A stretch of DNA of 64,000 nt from Bacillota bacterium (GTDB lineage Bacteria; Bacillota; Sulfobacillia; JACIYH01): the NCBI GenBank assembly GCA_030019365.1, contig JASEFA010000003.1, forward strand, positions 124,001 through 188,000, given 5' to 3'. The position numbers were made by a program, and so were the translations under genes. The notes under the pieces were generated by a model. That model saw only the letters and a list, made by a program, of their open reading frames with translations. It was not told the DNA's origin and did not search any database. Numbering within the stretch: the stretch's first letter is position 1; each line of letters begins with the position of its first letter. Of this stretch, positions 45,992-54,059 are shown piece after piece.

Positions 45992-46848
45992 GCCACGGGT
46001 CACGGGACGGTTTTGCGGGCACGGGGGTTGCGCGGGAGGGTTGGCCGGGCGACCTGGCATCATGGGATGGTTGGCGCCTGGCAGCCGACTACCACACCCA
46101 CACCCGGTTCAGTCACGGACGGGGGAGCATCGCCGACAATGTGGCGGCAGCCGCCCGCGCCGGACTGGCCGAGGTGGGGATATGCGACCACGGACCGGCC
46201 CTGCTGCTCATCGGCCTGCGGTCCGAAGAACGGCTGGCCGAGATGCGCCGCCAGGTGGAGGAGGCGCAGGCTCACTTTCCCTCGGTCCGGGTCCTCCTGG
46301 GCGTGGAGGCCAACGTCATCTCCCCGGACGGTGACCTGGACATTTCCGCAGAGGCCATCGCCGCCCTGGATCTCCTGCTGGTAGGGCTTCATCCCCAGAT
46401 TCGGCCGTCGCTGTGGCAGGGGGCCTGGCCGCTGGTGTGGAAGAATGCACGGGCGCGGTTGGGCCGGACGCTGGGGAAGGCGCGGGCGGCGGCGGAGGCG
46501 CGGCGGCTCAACACGACGGCCCTGGTGCGGGCGGTCGAGCGCTATCGGGTGCTGGCCGTCACCCACGCCGGTCTGAAGATGCATGTGGACACGGAGGAGC
46601 TGGCGGCGGTGTGCGCCCGGCGGGGCACGGCCATCGAGATCAACAGCCTGCACGGGTACCCGCGCGAGGACGATCTGGCGGTGGCGCTGCGGTGTGGCGC
46701 CCGGTTCATCGTCTCGTCGGATGCCCACCATCCCGCCCGGGTGGGGTGGCTCGACGCCGGGCGGGAGCGGGCGCAGCGGGCGGGCATCCCTCCCCACCTG
46801 GTCCTGAACGCGCGGAAGGAGCAGGCGCCATTCCCCGGTTCTGAGTAG
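45988..46848 (+). CDS. PHP domain phosphoesterase
   Basis: This 286-residue protein has PHP metal-binding motifs: DYHTHTRFSHGRGS, ICDHGP, LGVEANV, THAGLK and SDAHHP. Such proteins are histidinol phosphatase-like or YcdX-like phosphoesterases. A gene of this type preceding rapZ is common in Bacillota, but its substrate is unknown. The TTG at 45988 follows AGGAGGGTGG and overlaps the previous stop (TTGA), so it is probably translationally coupled with the isomerase gene. Confidence 0.82.
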   Translation: MSHGSRDGFAGTGVAREGWPGDLASWDGWRLAADYHTHTRFSHGRGSIADNVAAAARAGLAEVGICDHGPALLLIGLRSEERLAEMRRQVEEAQAHFPSVRVLLGVEANVISPDGDLDISAEAIAALDLLLVGLHPQIRPSLWQGAWPLVWKNARARLGRTLGKARAAAEARRLNTTALVRAVERYRVLAVTHAGLKMHVDTEELAAVCARRGTAIEINSLHGYPREDDLAVALRCGARFIVSSDAHHPARVGWLDAGRERAQRAGIPPHLVLNARKEQAPFPGSE

Positions 46849-46961
46849 ACAGGGAGCGGGTATCGCTCACCGGCGCTTTCCGAGCGAGCAGGTCGGGCCC
46901 GGCGGCGGGCCCGTGAGAGGGGGCGGACCGGATCGCGACCGAAGAGCGGGACGGCCGGCTG

Positions 46962-47798
46962 GTGATCATCACCGGGCTCTCCGGGGCGGGCAAGTCGCTG
47001 GCCGTGCGGGCCCTGGAAGACCTGGGCTTCTTCTGCGTCGACAACCTGCCGCCCGAGCTGATCCCCAAGTTCGCCGAGCTGTGCCAGCAGGGCAGGATCC
47101 AGCGGGTGGCCCTGGTGGTGGACATCCGGGGAGGGGAGTTCTTCGGCGAGGTATTCTCCGCGCTCGAGCACCTGGAGTCGGTGGGCTTCCCCTATCAGAT
47201 CCTCTTCCTGGAGGCGTCGGACGAGGTCCTCGTGCGGCGCTACAAGGAAACCCGGCGGCTGCATCCCCTGGCCCCGCACGGCGGCGTGCTGGAGGGTATC
47301 CAGGAGGAGCGCAGGCGCCTGCAGGAACTGCGCGGCAAGGCCCATATCGTGCTGGACACGTCGGACCTGTCTCCTCAGAAGCTCCGCGAAGAGATCACCC
47401 ATCTATTTACGGGGAGGCGGCGGGGTCTTATCGTGGTGATCCGCACCTTCGGCTACAAGCACGGCGTGCCCCGCGATGCCGACCTGGTGTTTGATGTGCG
47501 CTTCCTGCCCAATCCCAACTACGTGGAAGACCTGCGCCCCCTGGATGGCGCCGACCCCCGGGTACGGGACTATGTGCTGCGCTGGCCTGTCTCGCGGCGC
47601 TTTCTGCGGCTCCTGGGGGGCCTCCTCCGCTTCCTTTTGCCCCAGTACGTGGCGGAAGGCAAGACCCAACTCACGCTGGCGGTGGGGTGTACGGGGGGCC
47701 GGCACCGCTCCGTGGTGGTGGCCGAGTACCTGGCCGACTTCATCCGCCGGCTGGGGCATACCGTGCTTACGGAACACCGCGACATCGAGGAGGAGTGA
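46962..47798 (+). CDS. rapZ: RNase adapter / nucleotide-binding protein RapZ (YvcJ)
   Basis: RapZ is a P-loop protein that binds GlcN6P and in enterobacteria guides RNase E to glmS-regulating RNA; in Bacillus YvcJ is linked to competence. Motifs here are GLSGAGKSLAVRALEDLGFFCVDNLP, YQILFLEASDEVLVRRYKETRR, and the C-terminal IRTFGYKHGVP and AVGCTGGRHRSV. GTG at 46962 is the only standard start before an in-frame stop at 46914-46916, but it would truncate the first strand. An ATC at 46932 lies eight bases after GAGAGGGGG and would restore the usual N-terminus. yvcK follows after three bases. Confidence 0.92.
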   Translation: MIITGLSGAGKSLAVRALEDLGFFCVDNLPPELIPKFAELCQQGRIQRVALVVDIRGGEFFGEVFSALEHLESVGFPYQILFLEASDEVLVRRYKETRRLHPLAPHGGVLEGIQEERRRLQELRGKAHIVLDTSDLSPQKLREEITHLFTGRRRGLIVVIRTFGYKHGVPRDADLVFDVRFLPNPNYVEDLRPLDGADPRVRDYVLRWPVSRRFLRLLGGLLRFLLPQYVAEGKTQLTLAVGCTGGRHRSVVVAEYLADFIRRLGHTVLTEHRDIEEE

Positions 47799-47801
47799 AG
47801 T

Positions 47802-48794
47802 TTGCCTCTCGGTCGCCGGCCGCGCATCGTGGCCATAGGCGGAGGTACGGGGCTGTCCACGCTCCTGCGCGGTCTCAAGGCGTATCCGGCGGACATAACC
47901 GCCATCGTCACGGTCTCCGACGACGGGGGCAGCTCCGGGCGGCTGCGCGGGCAACTGGGGGTTCCGCCCCCGGGAGACGTGCGCAACTGCCTGGTGGCGC
48001 TGGCGGAAGCAGAGCCCCTCATGCAGCAGCTTTTCCAGTATCGGTTCCCCTCCGGTTCCGAACTGGAGGGACACAGCCTGGGGAACCTCCTGCTGGCCGC
48101 CCTGACCCAGTTGACGGGAGATTTCGAGCAGGCGGTGGCCCTGTGCAGCGGTGTCCTGAAAATCAGGGGACAGGTGCTCCCTGCCACCCGTGACCCCGTG
48201 GTCCTGGGTGCGGTACTCGATGACGGCACCGTGGTGCGCGGAGAGACCGCGGTGACCGCCTGCGGACCGCGGGCGCGCCGCCTGTTCCTGGAGCCGCCCG
48301 ACCCCGAGGCGCTTCCGCAGGCGCTGGAGGCGCTGGAGCAGGCGGACGCCGTCGTCATGGGGCCGGGCAGCCTGTACACCAGCGTGATCCCGCCCCTGCT
48401 GGTGCCGGGTGTGCGCCGGCACGTGTGCCAGGGCCGCAACCTGCGCATTTACGTGTGCAACCTGATGACCCAGCCGGGGGAAACGGACGGCTACACCGCC
48501 TCGCGCCACGTGGAGGTGCTCTTCGACCAGCTGGAAGCCCGTATGGTGGACGCGGCCGTGGTGAACTCGCAACTCCCCCGTCCCGGTGTGCTGGCCCGCT
48601 ACCGGGAACAGGGTGCCGAGCCCGTGCTCCCCGATCTCGAGCGCCTGCGTGCCGTGAAGGTTAGGGTGGTGAAGCGTCGGCTGCTGGACCGGGGCGCCTG
48701 GGTGCGGCACCACCCCGGGCTCCTGGCCCGCGTGGTGATGGACCTGGTGGACCCCACCTGCCGCGTCCCGCCCACTCCCGCTGGCACGGGCTAG
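47802..48794 (+). CDS. yvcK: YvcK family gluconeogenesis/cell-shape factor
   Basis: A 330-residue CofD-like protein. Motifs are AIGGGTGLSTLLRGLK, IVTVSDDGGSSGRLR, VPPPGDVRNCLVAL, HSLGNLLLAALTQLTGD, MGPGSLYTSVIPPLLVPG and LMTQPGETDGYTASRHVEVL. In Bacillus it binds UDP-sugars and localises helically, affecting gluconeogenic growth and cell shape. TTG at 47802 follows GAGGAGGAG in the end of rapZ. The rapZ-yvcK-whiA order is conserved in Bacillota. Confidence 0.93.
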   Translation: MPLGRRPRIVAIGGGTGLSTLLRGLKAYPADITAIVTVSDDGGSSGRLRGQLGVPPPGDVRNCLVALAEAEPLMQQLFQYRFPSGSELEGHSLGNLLLAALTQLTGDFEQAVALCSGVLKIRGQVLPATRDPVVLGAVLDDGTVVRGETAVTACGPRARRLFLEPPDPEALPQALEALEQADAVVMGPGSLYTSVIPPLLVPGVRRHVCQGRNLRIYVCNLMTQPGETDGYTASRHVEVLFDQLEARMVDAAVVNSQLPRPGVLARYREQGAEPVLPDLERLRAVKVRVVKRRLLDRGAWVRHHPGLLARVVMDLVDPTCRVPPTPAGTG

Positions 48795-49139
48795 CGCTGA
48801 GACCGGCCCGACTCCCCACGACCCCTGCTGTGGATGTCTGCCCTGTTCGACGAACCGTACCCATGCTCCGCAGCAAGGGCGATCGTGACCGGCCTACGAG
48901 ATCTGAATATAGCTGGCTTTGCGGAAGTACCTGGGTTATGCACCTGCAGGTATTGCACACCATCCTGCCTGGCTGCGGCCCGGGGCAGGGTGCCACGGTG
49001 CCCCCGCGGATGAGCGTCCTTCAGAAAACCGCGGACGCGGTCCGATGAAAAATGACGGAACGCCCCCCATCATGAAAAGCGGGAAGCGCCTGCACTCGGT
49101 CTGCTGGCTTACGGTGCTGTCCGTGCCAGGATCAGGCCA
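48795..49139. other. Intergenic region between yvcK and whiA promoter
   Basis: About 345 bases without a convincing gene. Frames at 48830-49048 and 48919-49215 lack ribosome binding sites and have no recognisable product. A 6-bp hairpin CCTGCC/GGCAGG near 48960-48990 and a palindrome ACCGCG-GA-CGCGGT at 49028-49041 are present. The part near 48890-48960 is less GC-rich than its surroundings. Confidence 0.5.
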
Positions 49140-49168
49140 TTGTCGTCCCCCGCGCGGGGTGCTAAACT
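49140..49168 (+). promoter_or_regulatory. Promoter for whiA
   Basis: TTGTCG at 49140-49145, 17 bases, TAAACT at 49163-49168, preceded by TGC (extended -10). Transcription would begin near 49175, about 24 bases before the TTG start. Confidence 0.55.
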
Positions 49169-49198
49169 CAAGAAAGGTGGGTGCGCGGGGGGCCTGGA

Positions 49199-50074
49199 TT
49201 GTCCTTCACTGTTGAGGTCAAGGAAGAGCTGGCGCGCGTGATGCCGCCCCGTCCCTGCTGCCGGCGGGCGGAATTGCTGGCCCTGTGGTGGTACGGTCGC
49301 CGCCAGGGTTCCTGGCTGGTGGAGAGTGCGGCCACCGCGCGCAAGGTGGTGCGGCTGAGCCGGGGAGCGCTGGGCAAGCCGCCTCGCGTGGAAGCGGTGC
49401 GGGCGGGAGGGCACTACCGCTTCCTGGTGGCCCCTCCAGTGGGATTGCCGGCTCCCGGGGAGGCGGATGGGGAACCGGGCAACGGCTGCTGCCGGCGCTC
49501 TTTCCTGCGCGGAGTGTTCCTGGCCTCCGGCTGGGTGGCCGACCCCGGCCGGGGACACCACCTGGAGCTGGCGCTGCCTTCCCGGGAGGCGGCGGAGGAA
49601 GTGCTCGCCCTGCTGCGGAGCGAGGAGTTGCCCGCCCGGCTGGCCCGGCGGCAGGATACGTACCTGGTGTACCTGAAGAACGGCGAGCAGGTGTCCCGTT
49701 TCCTCATCATGGCCGGCGCCCACGGCTCGGTCATGCGCTTTGAGAACGTGCGCGCCCTGAAGGAAGTCAAGAACCTGGTGAACCGGCTGGTGAATGCGGA
49801 AACGGCCAACCTGGGCAAGGTGGTGGACGCATCCTGGCGCCAGGTGGAGGACGTGCGCGTCATCCTGGCGGCCGGGGTGTGGGAGCAGCTGCCCCGGGCC
49901 CTGCAGGAGGTGGCCCTGGCCCGGCTGCGTCACCCCGATGTAAGCCTGAGGGAACTGGGTGAGACACTGCAACCCCCGGTGGGGAAATCGGGGGTGAACC
50001 ATCGCCTGCGCCGCCTGCACCGGTGGGCGGAACGGGCCCGGGCAGCAGGAGTTGGCGAAGGTGTATGGAAATGA
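49199..50074 (+). CDS. whiA: WhiA DNA-binding protein
   Basis: WhiA, 291 residues, couples chromosome segregation and division in Bacillus and is a sporulation regulator in actinomycetes. It has an N-terminal homing-endonuclease-like (LAGLIDADG) domain and a C-terminal helix-turn-helix, with LSFTVEVKEELARVM, RSFLRGVFLASG, VYLKNGEQVSRFLIMAGAH, RFENVRALKEVKN and NRLVNAETANLGKVVDAS. TTG at 49199 follows GCGGGGGG; an upstream GTG at 49181 is less family-like. The 3' half includes the HTH near residues 240-285. Confidence 0.93.
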   Translation: MSFTVEVKEELARVMPPRPCCRRAELLALWWYGRRQGSWLVESAATARKVVRLSRGALGKPPRVEAVRAGGHYRFLVAPPVGLPAPGEADGEPGNGCCRRSFLRGVFLASGWVADPGRGHHLELALPSREAAEEVLALLRSEELPARLARRQDTYLVYLKNGEQVSRFLIMAGAHGSVMRFENVRALKEVKNLVNRLVNAETANLGKVVDASWRQVEDVRVILAAGVWEQLPRALQEVALARLRHPDVSLRELGETLQPPVGKSGVNHRLRRLHRWAERARAAGVGEGVWK

Positions 50075-50083
50075 TACGGGGTG

Positions 50084-50111
50084 TTGCAAATACCTTGAGG
50101 GGGGCTAATTT
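50084..50111 (+). promoter_or_regulatory. Candidate promoter for the Hdr-Flox operon
   Basis: TTGCAA at 50084-50089, 16 bases, TAATTT at 50106-50111. Transcription would begin near 50118, just before the Rex operator candidate and about 70 bases before hdrC. Confidence 0.45.
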
Positions 50112-50122
50112 TTTCCCTGCTT

Positions 50123-50140
50123 TTGTTACCAAAGGAACAA
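50123..50140 (+). promoter_or_regulatory. Candidate Rex operator
   Basis: TTGTTACCAAAGGAACAA, an 18-base element compared with the Rex consensus TTGTTAA-N4-TTAACAA: 6 of 7 left-arm and 5 of 7 right-arm positions agree, and the outer arms TTGTT/AACAA are perfect. It lies directly downstream of a candidate promoter at 50084-50111 (TTGCAA, 16 bases, TAATTT), where Rex would block transcription at low NADH. A rex gene lies in this window at 58126. Confidence 0.6.
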
Positions 50141-50188
50141 TCCCCGGGTCCGGTGCGCGGGGCCGGGGCGGGGAGGGAGGCCGAGAGG

Positions 50189-50779
50189 GTGAGCAAGGCC
50201 GTACTGCATCTGAGCGAGGGGATGGAGCCGGGGTTCTTGCGTGAGGTAGAAGTAGAGGCGGGAACGAGGGTATCACTCTGCTATCAGTGCGGCAAGTGTG
50301 CGGCATCCTGTCCGGTGTCGTTCGTGATGGACCTGGAGCCGTACCAGGTGATGAGGCTGGTGCAACTGGGCGCCCGCGACGAGGTGCTGCGCTCCCGGAC
50401 CATCTGGCTGTGTGCCTCCTGCACGGCCTGCAGCGAGCGCTGCCCCCGTGAGGTGGACGTGGCCGCCACCATGGACGCCCTGCGGGTGCTGGCCCGGCGG
50501 GCCGGCTACCGGCCCGCGGAGGGGCAGATCGCCCTGTTCCACGGCATCTTCCTGGACAACGTGCGGGATGCGGGCCGGCTGCACGAGCTCGGGCTCATGG
50601 TCCGCTACAAGCTGAAGAGCGGGGGCCTCTTCTCCGACCTGGATGTGGGATTGCCCATGATGCGCCACGGTAAGCTGAAGCCCGTGCCCCACCGCATCCG
50701 GGGGACGGATCAGATGAGGGCGCTCTTCGCCCGCGTGCGCGCCCGCGAGGCCGCGGCGAAGGGAGGGGAGGGGCGGTGA
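50189..50779 (+). CDS. hdrC: Heterodisulfide reductase subunit C-like iron-sulfur protein
   Basis: A 196-residue protein with two 4Fe-4S motifs: CYQCGKCAASCP and CASCTACSERCP, followed by a helical C-terminal region with RIRGTDQMRALFARV. HdrC passes electrons between HdrA and HdrB. GTG at 50189 follows GGGAGGGAGG. It is first in the operon and overlaps hdrB by four bases. The C-terminal end is Ala/Arg-rich. Confidence 0.9.
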   Translation: MSKAVLHLSEGMEPGFLREVEVEAGTRVSLCYQCGKCAASCPVSFVMDLEPYQVMRLVQLGARDEVLRSRTIWLCASCTACSERCPREVDVAATMDALRVLARRAGYRPAEGQIALFHGIFLDNVRDAGRLHELGLMVRYKLKSGGLFSDLDVGLPMMRHGKLKPVPHRIRGTDQMRALFARVRAREAAAKGGEGR

Positions 50780-51645
50780 AGTACGCTTATTTCCCCGGAT
50801 GCTCTCTCTCGGGTACCGCCCGCGAGTACGACCGTTCCACCCGGGCGGTGGCCCGGGTGCTGGGCCTCGAGCTGGAGGAGATCCCCGACTGGTCCTGCTG
50901 CGGGGCGACTTCGGCCCACGCTACTGAGAAGCTGCTTAGCCTGGCCCTGCCCGCCCGCAGCCTGGCGCGGGCCGACGAGATGGGCCTGGACGTGGTGGCA
51001 CCGTGTGCGGCCTGCTTCAACCGGCTACGCACCACCGTCCACGCCGTGCGATCGGACTGGAAGGTACGGCAGGAGGTGGGGGAGGTCCTGGGCCAGGAGT
51101 ACGCGGCCCGCTCCGACGCCTACGCGCTGCCGGACGTGATCGTCAACCGGTACGGCCTGGACAATATCGTCCCCCACCTGAAGAGGAGCCTGGACGGCCT
51201 GAAGGTGGCCTGTTATTACGGCTGCCTGCTGGTGCGGCCGTCGGCCATCACCGCCTCTGACGACCCCGAGGATCCCCAGACCCTGGACCGTCTGGTGCGG
51301 GCCCTGGGTGGGGAGCCGGTGGTGTGGCCCGCCAAGACCGAGTGCTGCGGCGCCTCCCTCAGCATCACCCGCACCCGGGTGGTGTGGCAGCTGGCCGCCC
51401 AGATCCTCACCGCCGCTCAGAGGGCGGGGGCCGAGGCCATCGCGGTGGCTTGCCCCTTCTGCCAGTCCAACCTGGACATGCGCCAGGTGCAGGCCCAGAA
51501 GTGGAGCGGCCGGCGCTGGAACATCCCCGTGTACTACTTCACCCAGCTACTGGGGGTGGCCCTGGGGCTGCCTCCCGGCGAACTCGGACTGGAGAGCCAT
51601 TTCGTGGACCCGCTGGGGGTCCTGCGCCAGAAGGCACTGGTATAA
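50776..51645 (+). CDS. hdrB: Heterodisulfide reductase subunit B-like protein
   Basis: A 289-residue protein with the two cysteine-rich CCG domains (SCCGATSAHATEKL and ECCGASLSITR), each ending in a CxxC pair (CAACFNRL and CPFCQSNLDMRQ). These bind noncubane clusters at the disulfide reduction site. It starts YFPGCSLSGTAREYD, as in the family. Whether a thiol disulfide is the real substrate in this organism is unknown, since heterodisulfide is typical for methanogens only; in bacteria the complex usually reduces another acceptor. Confidence 0.92.
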   Translation: MKYAYFPGCSLSGTAREYDRSTRAVARVLGLELEEIPDWSCCGATSAHATEKLLSLALPARSLARADEMGLDVVAPCAACFNRLRTTVHAVRSDWKVRQEVGEVLGQEYAARSDAYALPDVIVNRYGLDNIVPHLKRSLDGLKVACYYGCLLVRPSAITASDDPEDPQTLDRLVRALGGEPVVWPAKTECCGASLSITRTRVVWQLAAQILTAAQRAGAEAIAVACPFCQSNLDMRQVQAQKWSGRRWNIPVYYFTQLLGVALGLPPGELGLESHFVDPLGVLRQKALV

Positions 51646-51657
51646 GGGGGGCGGGGC

Positions 51658-53634
51658 ATGAAGCGCATCGGCGTATTCCTCTGTCACTGTGGCTCCAACA
51701 TTGCCGGCACCGTGGACATCGACCGCGTCGCGGAAGCGGTGCGCAAGATGCCGGGCGTGGTGTACGCGGAGCAGAACAAGTACACCTGCTCGGAGCCCGG
51801 CCAGGAGCAGATCCGCAAGGGGATCAAGGAGCAGGGCCTGGATCGGGTGGTGGTGGCGGCCTGCTCGCCCCGCATGCACGAGAACACCTTCCGGCGCACG
51901 GTGGAGTCGGCCGGCCTGAACCCCTACCTGCTGGAGATCGCCAACGTGAGGGAGCACTGCTCCTGGGTGCACAAGGACCGGGAGGAGGCCACCGCCAAGG
52001 CCATCGATCTGGTGCGGCGGGCGGTGGCCAAGGTGGTGTTCAACCGGCCCCTCCAGAAAGCGTCCATCCCGGTGGAGAAGCGGGCCCTGGTCATCGGGGG
52101 CGGCATCGCCGGCATCCAGGCCGCCCTGGACATCGCGGACGCCGGCCACGAGGTGTGGCTGGTCGAGAAGGAGCCCTCCATCGGCGGGCGCATGGCGCAA
52201 CTGGACAAGACCTTCCCCACCCTGGACTGCTCCCTGTGCATCCTCACCCCCAAGATGGTGGACGTGGCCCAGCACCCCAACATCCGGTTGCTCACCTACT
52301 CCCGGGTGGAGAACGTGAGCGGGTACGTGGGTAACTTCGAGGTGACGGTACGCAAGCGGGCCCGCTCCGTGGACGAGTCCAAATGCACGGGGTGCGGCAC
52401 CTGCTGGGCCAAGTGCCCCCACAAGGTGCCCTCGCAGTTCGACCTGGGCCTGGGGCAGCGCAAGGTGATCTACGTACCCTTCCCCCAGGCGGTGCCCAAC
52501 AAGCCGGTCATCGACCGCGATCGCTGCGTCTACTTCAAGACGGGTAAGTGCCGGGTGTGCGAGCGCTTCTGCCCGGCGGGCGCCATCGACTTCACCCAGG
52601 AGGACGAGCTCATCACCGAGCGGTTCGGGGCCATCGTGGCCGCCACGGGGTTCGACCTCTTCGACCACGGCCGCTACGGTGAGTACGGGGCGGGGCAGGA
52701 CCCCGACGTCATCAGCGGGCTGCACTTCGAGCGGCTGGTGAACGCCTCCGGTCCTACCGAGGGTAAGATCAAGCGGCCGTCGGACGGCAGGGTGCCCCGC
52801 AGCGTGGCCTTCGTCACCTGCGTGGGCTCCCGCGACGACAAGAAGGGGATCAGCTACTGCTCCCGGGTGTGCTGCATGTACACGGCCAAGCACGCCATCC
52901 TGCTCGCGGAGAAGGTGCCCGGCTGCAGGAGCTACGTGTTCTACATGGACATGCGCACCCCGGGCAAGGGGTACGAGGAGTTTTACAAGCGCTCCCAGGA
53001 GATGGGCACCCAGTACGTGCGCGGGCGGGTGGCGCGCATCTTCCGCGAAGGTGACCACCTGGTGGTGCAGGGCGAGGACACCCTGCTCGGGCGCAAGGTG
53101 GTGGTGGAGGCGGACATGGTGGTGCTGGCCACCGGCATCACCCCCCGGCAGGACGCCGGGGAGCTGGCCCGCACCCTGGGCATCTCGTACGACCAGTACG
53201 CCTTCTTCAACGAGGCCCATCCCAAGCTGCGCCCGGTGGAGACCAACACGGCGGGCATCTACCTGGCGGGCGCCTGCCAGGGTCCCAAGGACATCCCCGA
53301 CGCCGTGGCCCAGGCCAGCGGGGCGGCGGCCAAGGTGTCGGCCATGTTCTCCAGGGACACCCTCACCGCCGATCCCCTCATCGCCACCGTCAACGAGGCC
53401 ATCTGCTCGGGGTGCCTGTGGTGCAAGCCCATCTGCCCCTACCGGGCCATCGACGAGAAGATCATCACCGAGCGGGTGCGCGGGCGCACGGTCAGCCGGC
53501 GGGTGGCCACGGTGAACGCCGGGCTCTGCCAGGGCTGCGGCGCCTGCACGGTGGCCTGCCGGGACGGGGCCATGAACCTGCTCGGGTTCTCCAATGAACA
53601 GGTGCTGGCGGAGGTGGAAGCGCTATGCCGGTGA
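51658..53634 (+). CDS. hdrA: Heterodisulfide reductase subunit A-like flavoprotein
   Basis: A 658-residue FAD enzyme, the likely electron-bifurcating core. The N-terminal part (IGVFLCHCGSNIAG, YTCSEPGQ, VVVAACSPRMHE) is followed by an FAD fold (ALVIGGGIAGIQAALDIADAG, IGGRMAQLDKTFPTLDCSLC) and four iron-sulfur sites: CTGCGTCWAKCP, CRVCERFCP, CSGCLWCKPICP and CQGCGACTVACR. It shares electrons with HdrBC and with the MvhD/FlxD-like subunit encoded next. The ATG follows GGGGGGCGGGGC. It overlaps the mvhD-like gene by ten bases. Confidence 0.95.
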   Translation: MKRIGVFLCHCGSNIAGTVDIDRVAEAVRKMPGVVYAEQNKYTCSEPGQEQIRKGIKEQGLDRVVVAACSPRMHENTFRRTVESAGLNPYLLEIANVREHCSWVHKDREEATAKAIDLVRRAVAKVVFNRPLQKASIPVEKRALVIGGGIAGIQAALDIADAGHEVWLVEKEPSIGGRMAQLDKTFPTLDCSLCILTPKMVDVAQHPNIRLLTYSRVENVSGYVGNFEVTVRKRARSVDESKCTGCGTCWAKCPHKVPSQFDLGLGQRKVIYVPFPQAVPNKPVIDRDRCVYFKTGKCRVCERFCPAGAIDFTQEDELITERFGAIVAATGFDLFDHGRYGEYGAGQDPDVISGLHFERLVNASGPTEGKIKRPSDGRVPRSVAFVTCVGSRDDKKGISYCSRVCCMYTAKHAILLAEKVPGCRSYVFYMDMRTPGKGYEEFYKRSQEMGTQYVRGRVARIFREGDHLVVQGEDTLLGRKVVVEADMVVLATGITPRQDAGELARTLGISYDQYAFFNEAHPKLRPVETNTAGIYLAGACQGPKDIPDAVAQASGAAAKVSAMFSRDTLTADPLIATVNEAICSGCLWCKPICPYRAIDEKIITERVRGRTVSRRVATVNAGLCQGCGACTVACRDGAMNLLGFSNEQVLAEVEALCR

Positions 53635-54059
53635 ACTGGGAGCCGCGCATCATCGGGTTCTGCTGCAACTGGTGTTCCTACGCGGGGGCCGACCTGGCCG
53701 GCACCAGCCGCCTGGAGTACCCGCCCACCGTGCGGGTCATCCGCGTGCCCTGCTCGGGCCGGGTCAACCCCCAGTTCATCGTGCGAGCCTTCCAGAAGGG
53801 GGCGGACGGCGTGCTGGTGGCGGGATGTCACCCCGGCGACTGCCACTACTCGACCGGCAACTACTTCACCCGCCGGCGCCTGCAGGTGGCCCGCCGCTTC
53901 CTGGAGTACCTGGGGATCGACCCCCGCCGCCTGCGCATCACCTGGGTATCGGCCTCCGAGGGCCAGAAGTTCGCGGACACGGTGCGGGAGATGACCGAGG
54001 AAATCAGGGTCCTGGGGCCCAACCGCGTGATGAGGGATGAGCTATGGGCGGCGAACTGA
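53625..54059 (+). CDS. MvhD/FlxD-like iron-sulfur subunit
   Basis: A 144-residue 2Fe-2S protein that transfers electrons to HdrA. Motifs are GFCCNWCSYAGADLAGTSR, RVPCSGRVNPQFIVRAFQKGADGVLVAGCHPGDCHY and RLRITWVSASEG. Cys residues at the two sites fit MvhD. It overlaps hdrA and the next gene by 10 and 16 bases. In the Flx/Flox-Hdr complex the equivalent is FlxD. Confidence 0.92.
   Translation: MPVNWEPRIIGFCCNWCSYAGADLAGTSRLEYPPTVRVIRVPCSGRVNPQFIVRAFQKGADGVLVAGCHPGDCHYSTGNYFTRRRLQVARRFLEYLGIDPRRLRITWVSASEGQKFADTVREMTEEIRVLGPNRVMRDELWAAN

Noticed and set aside
48830-49215. Small frames between yvcK and whiA
   Set aside because: They lack ribosome binding sites and family motifs, and two frames overlap each other.
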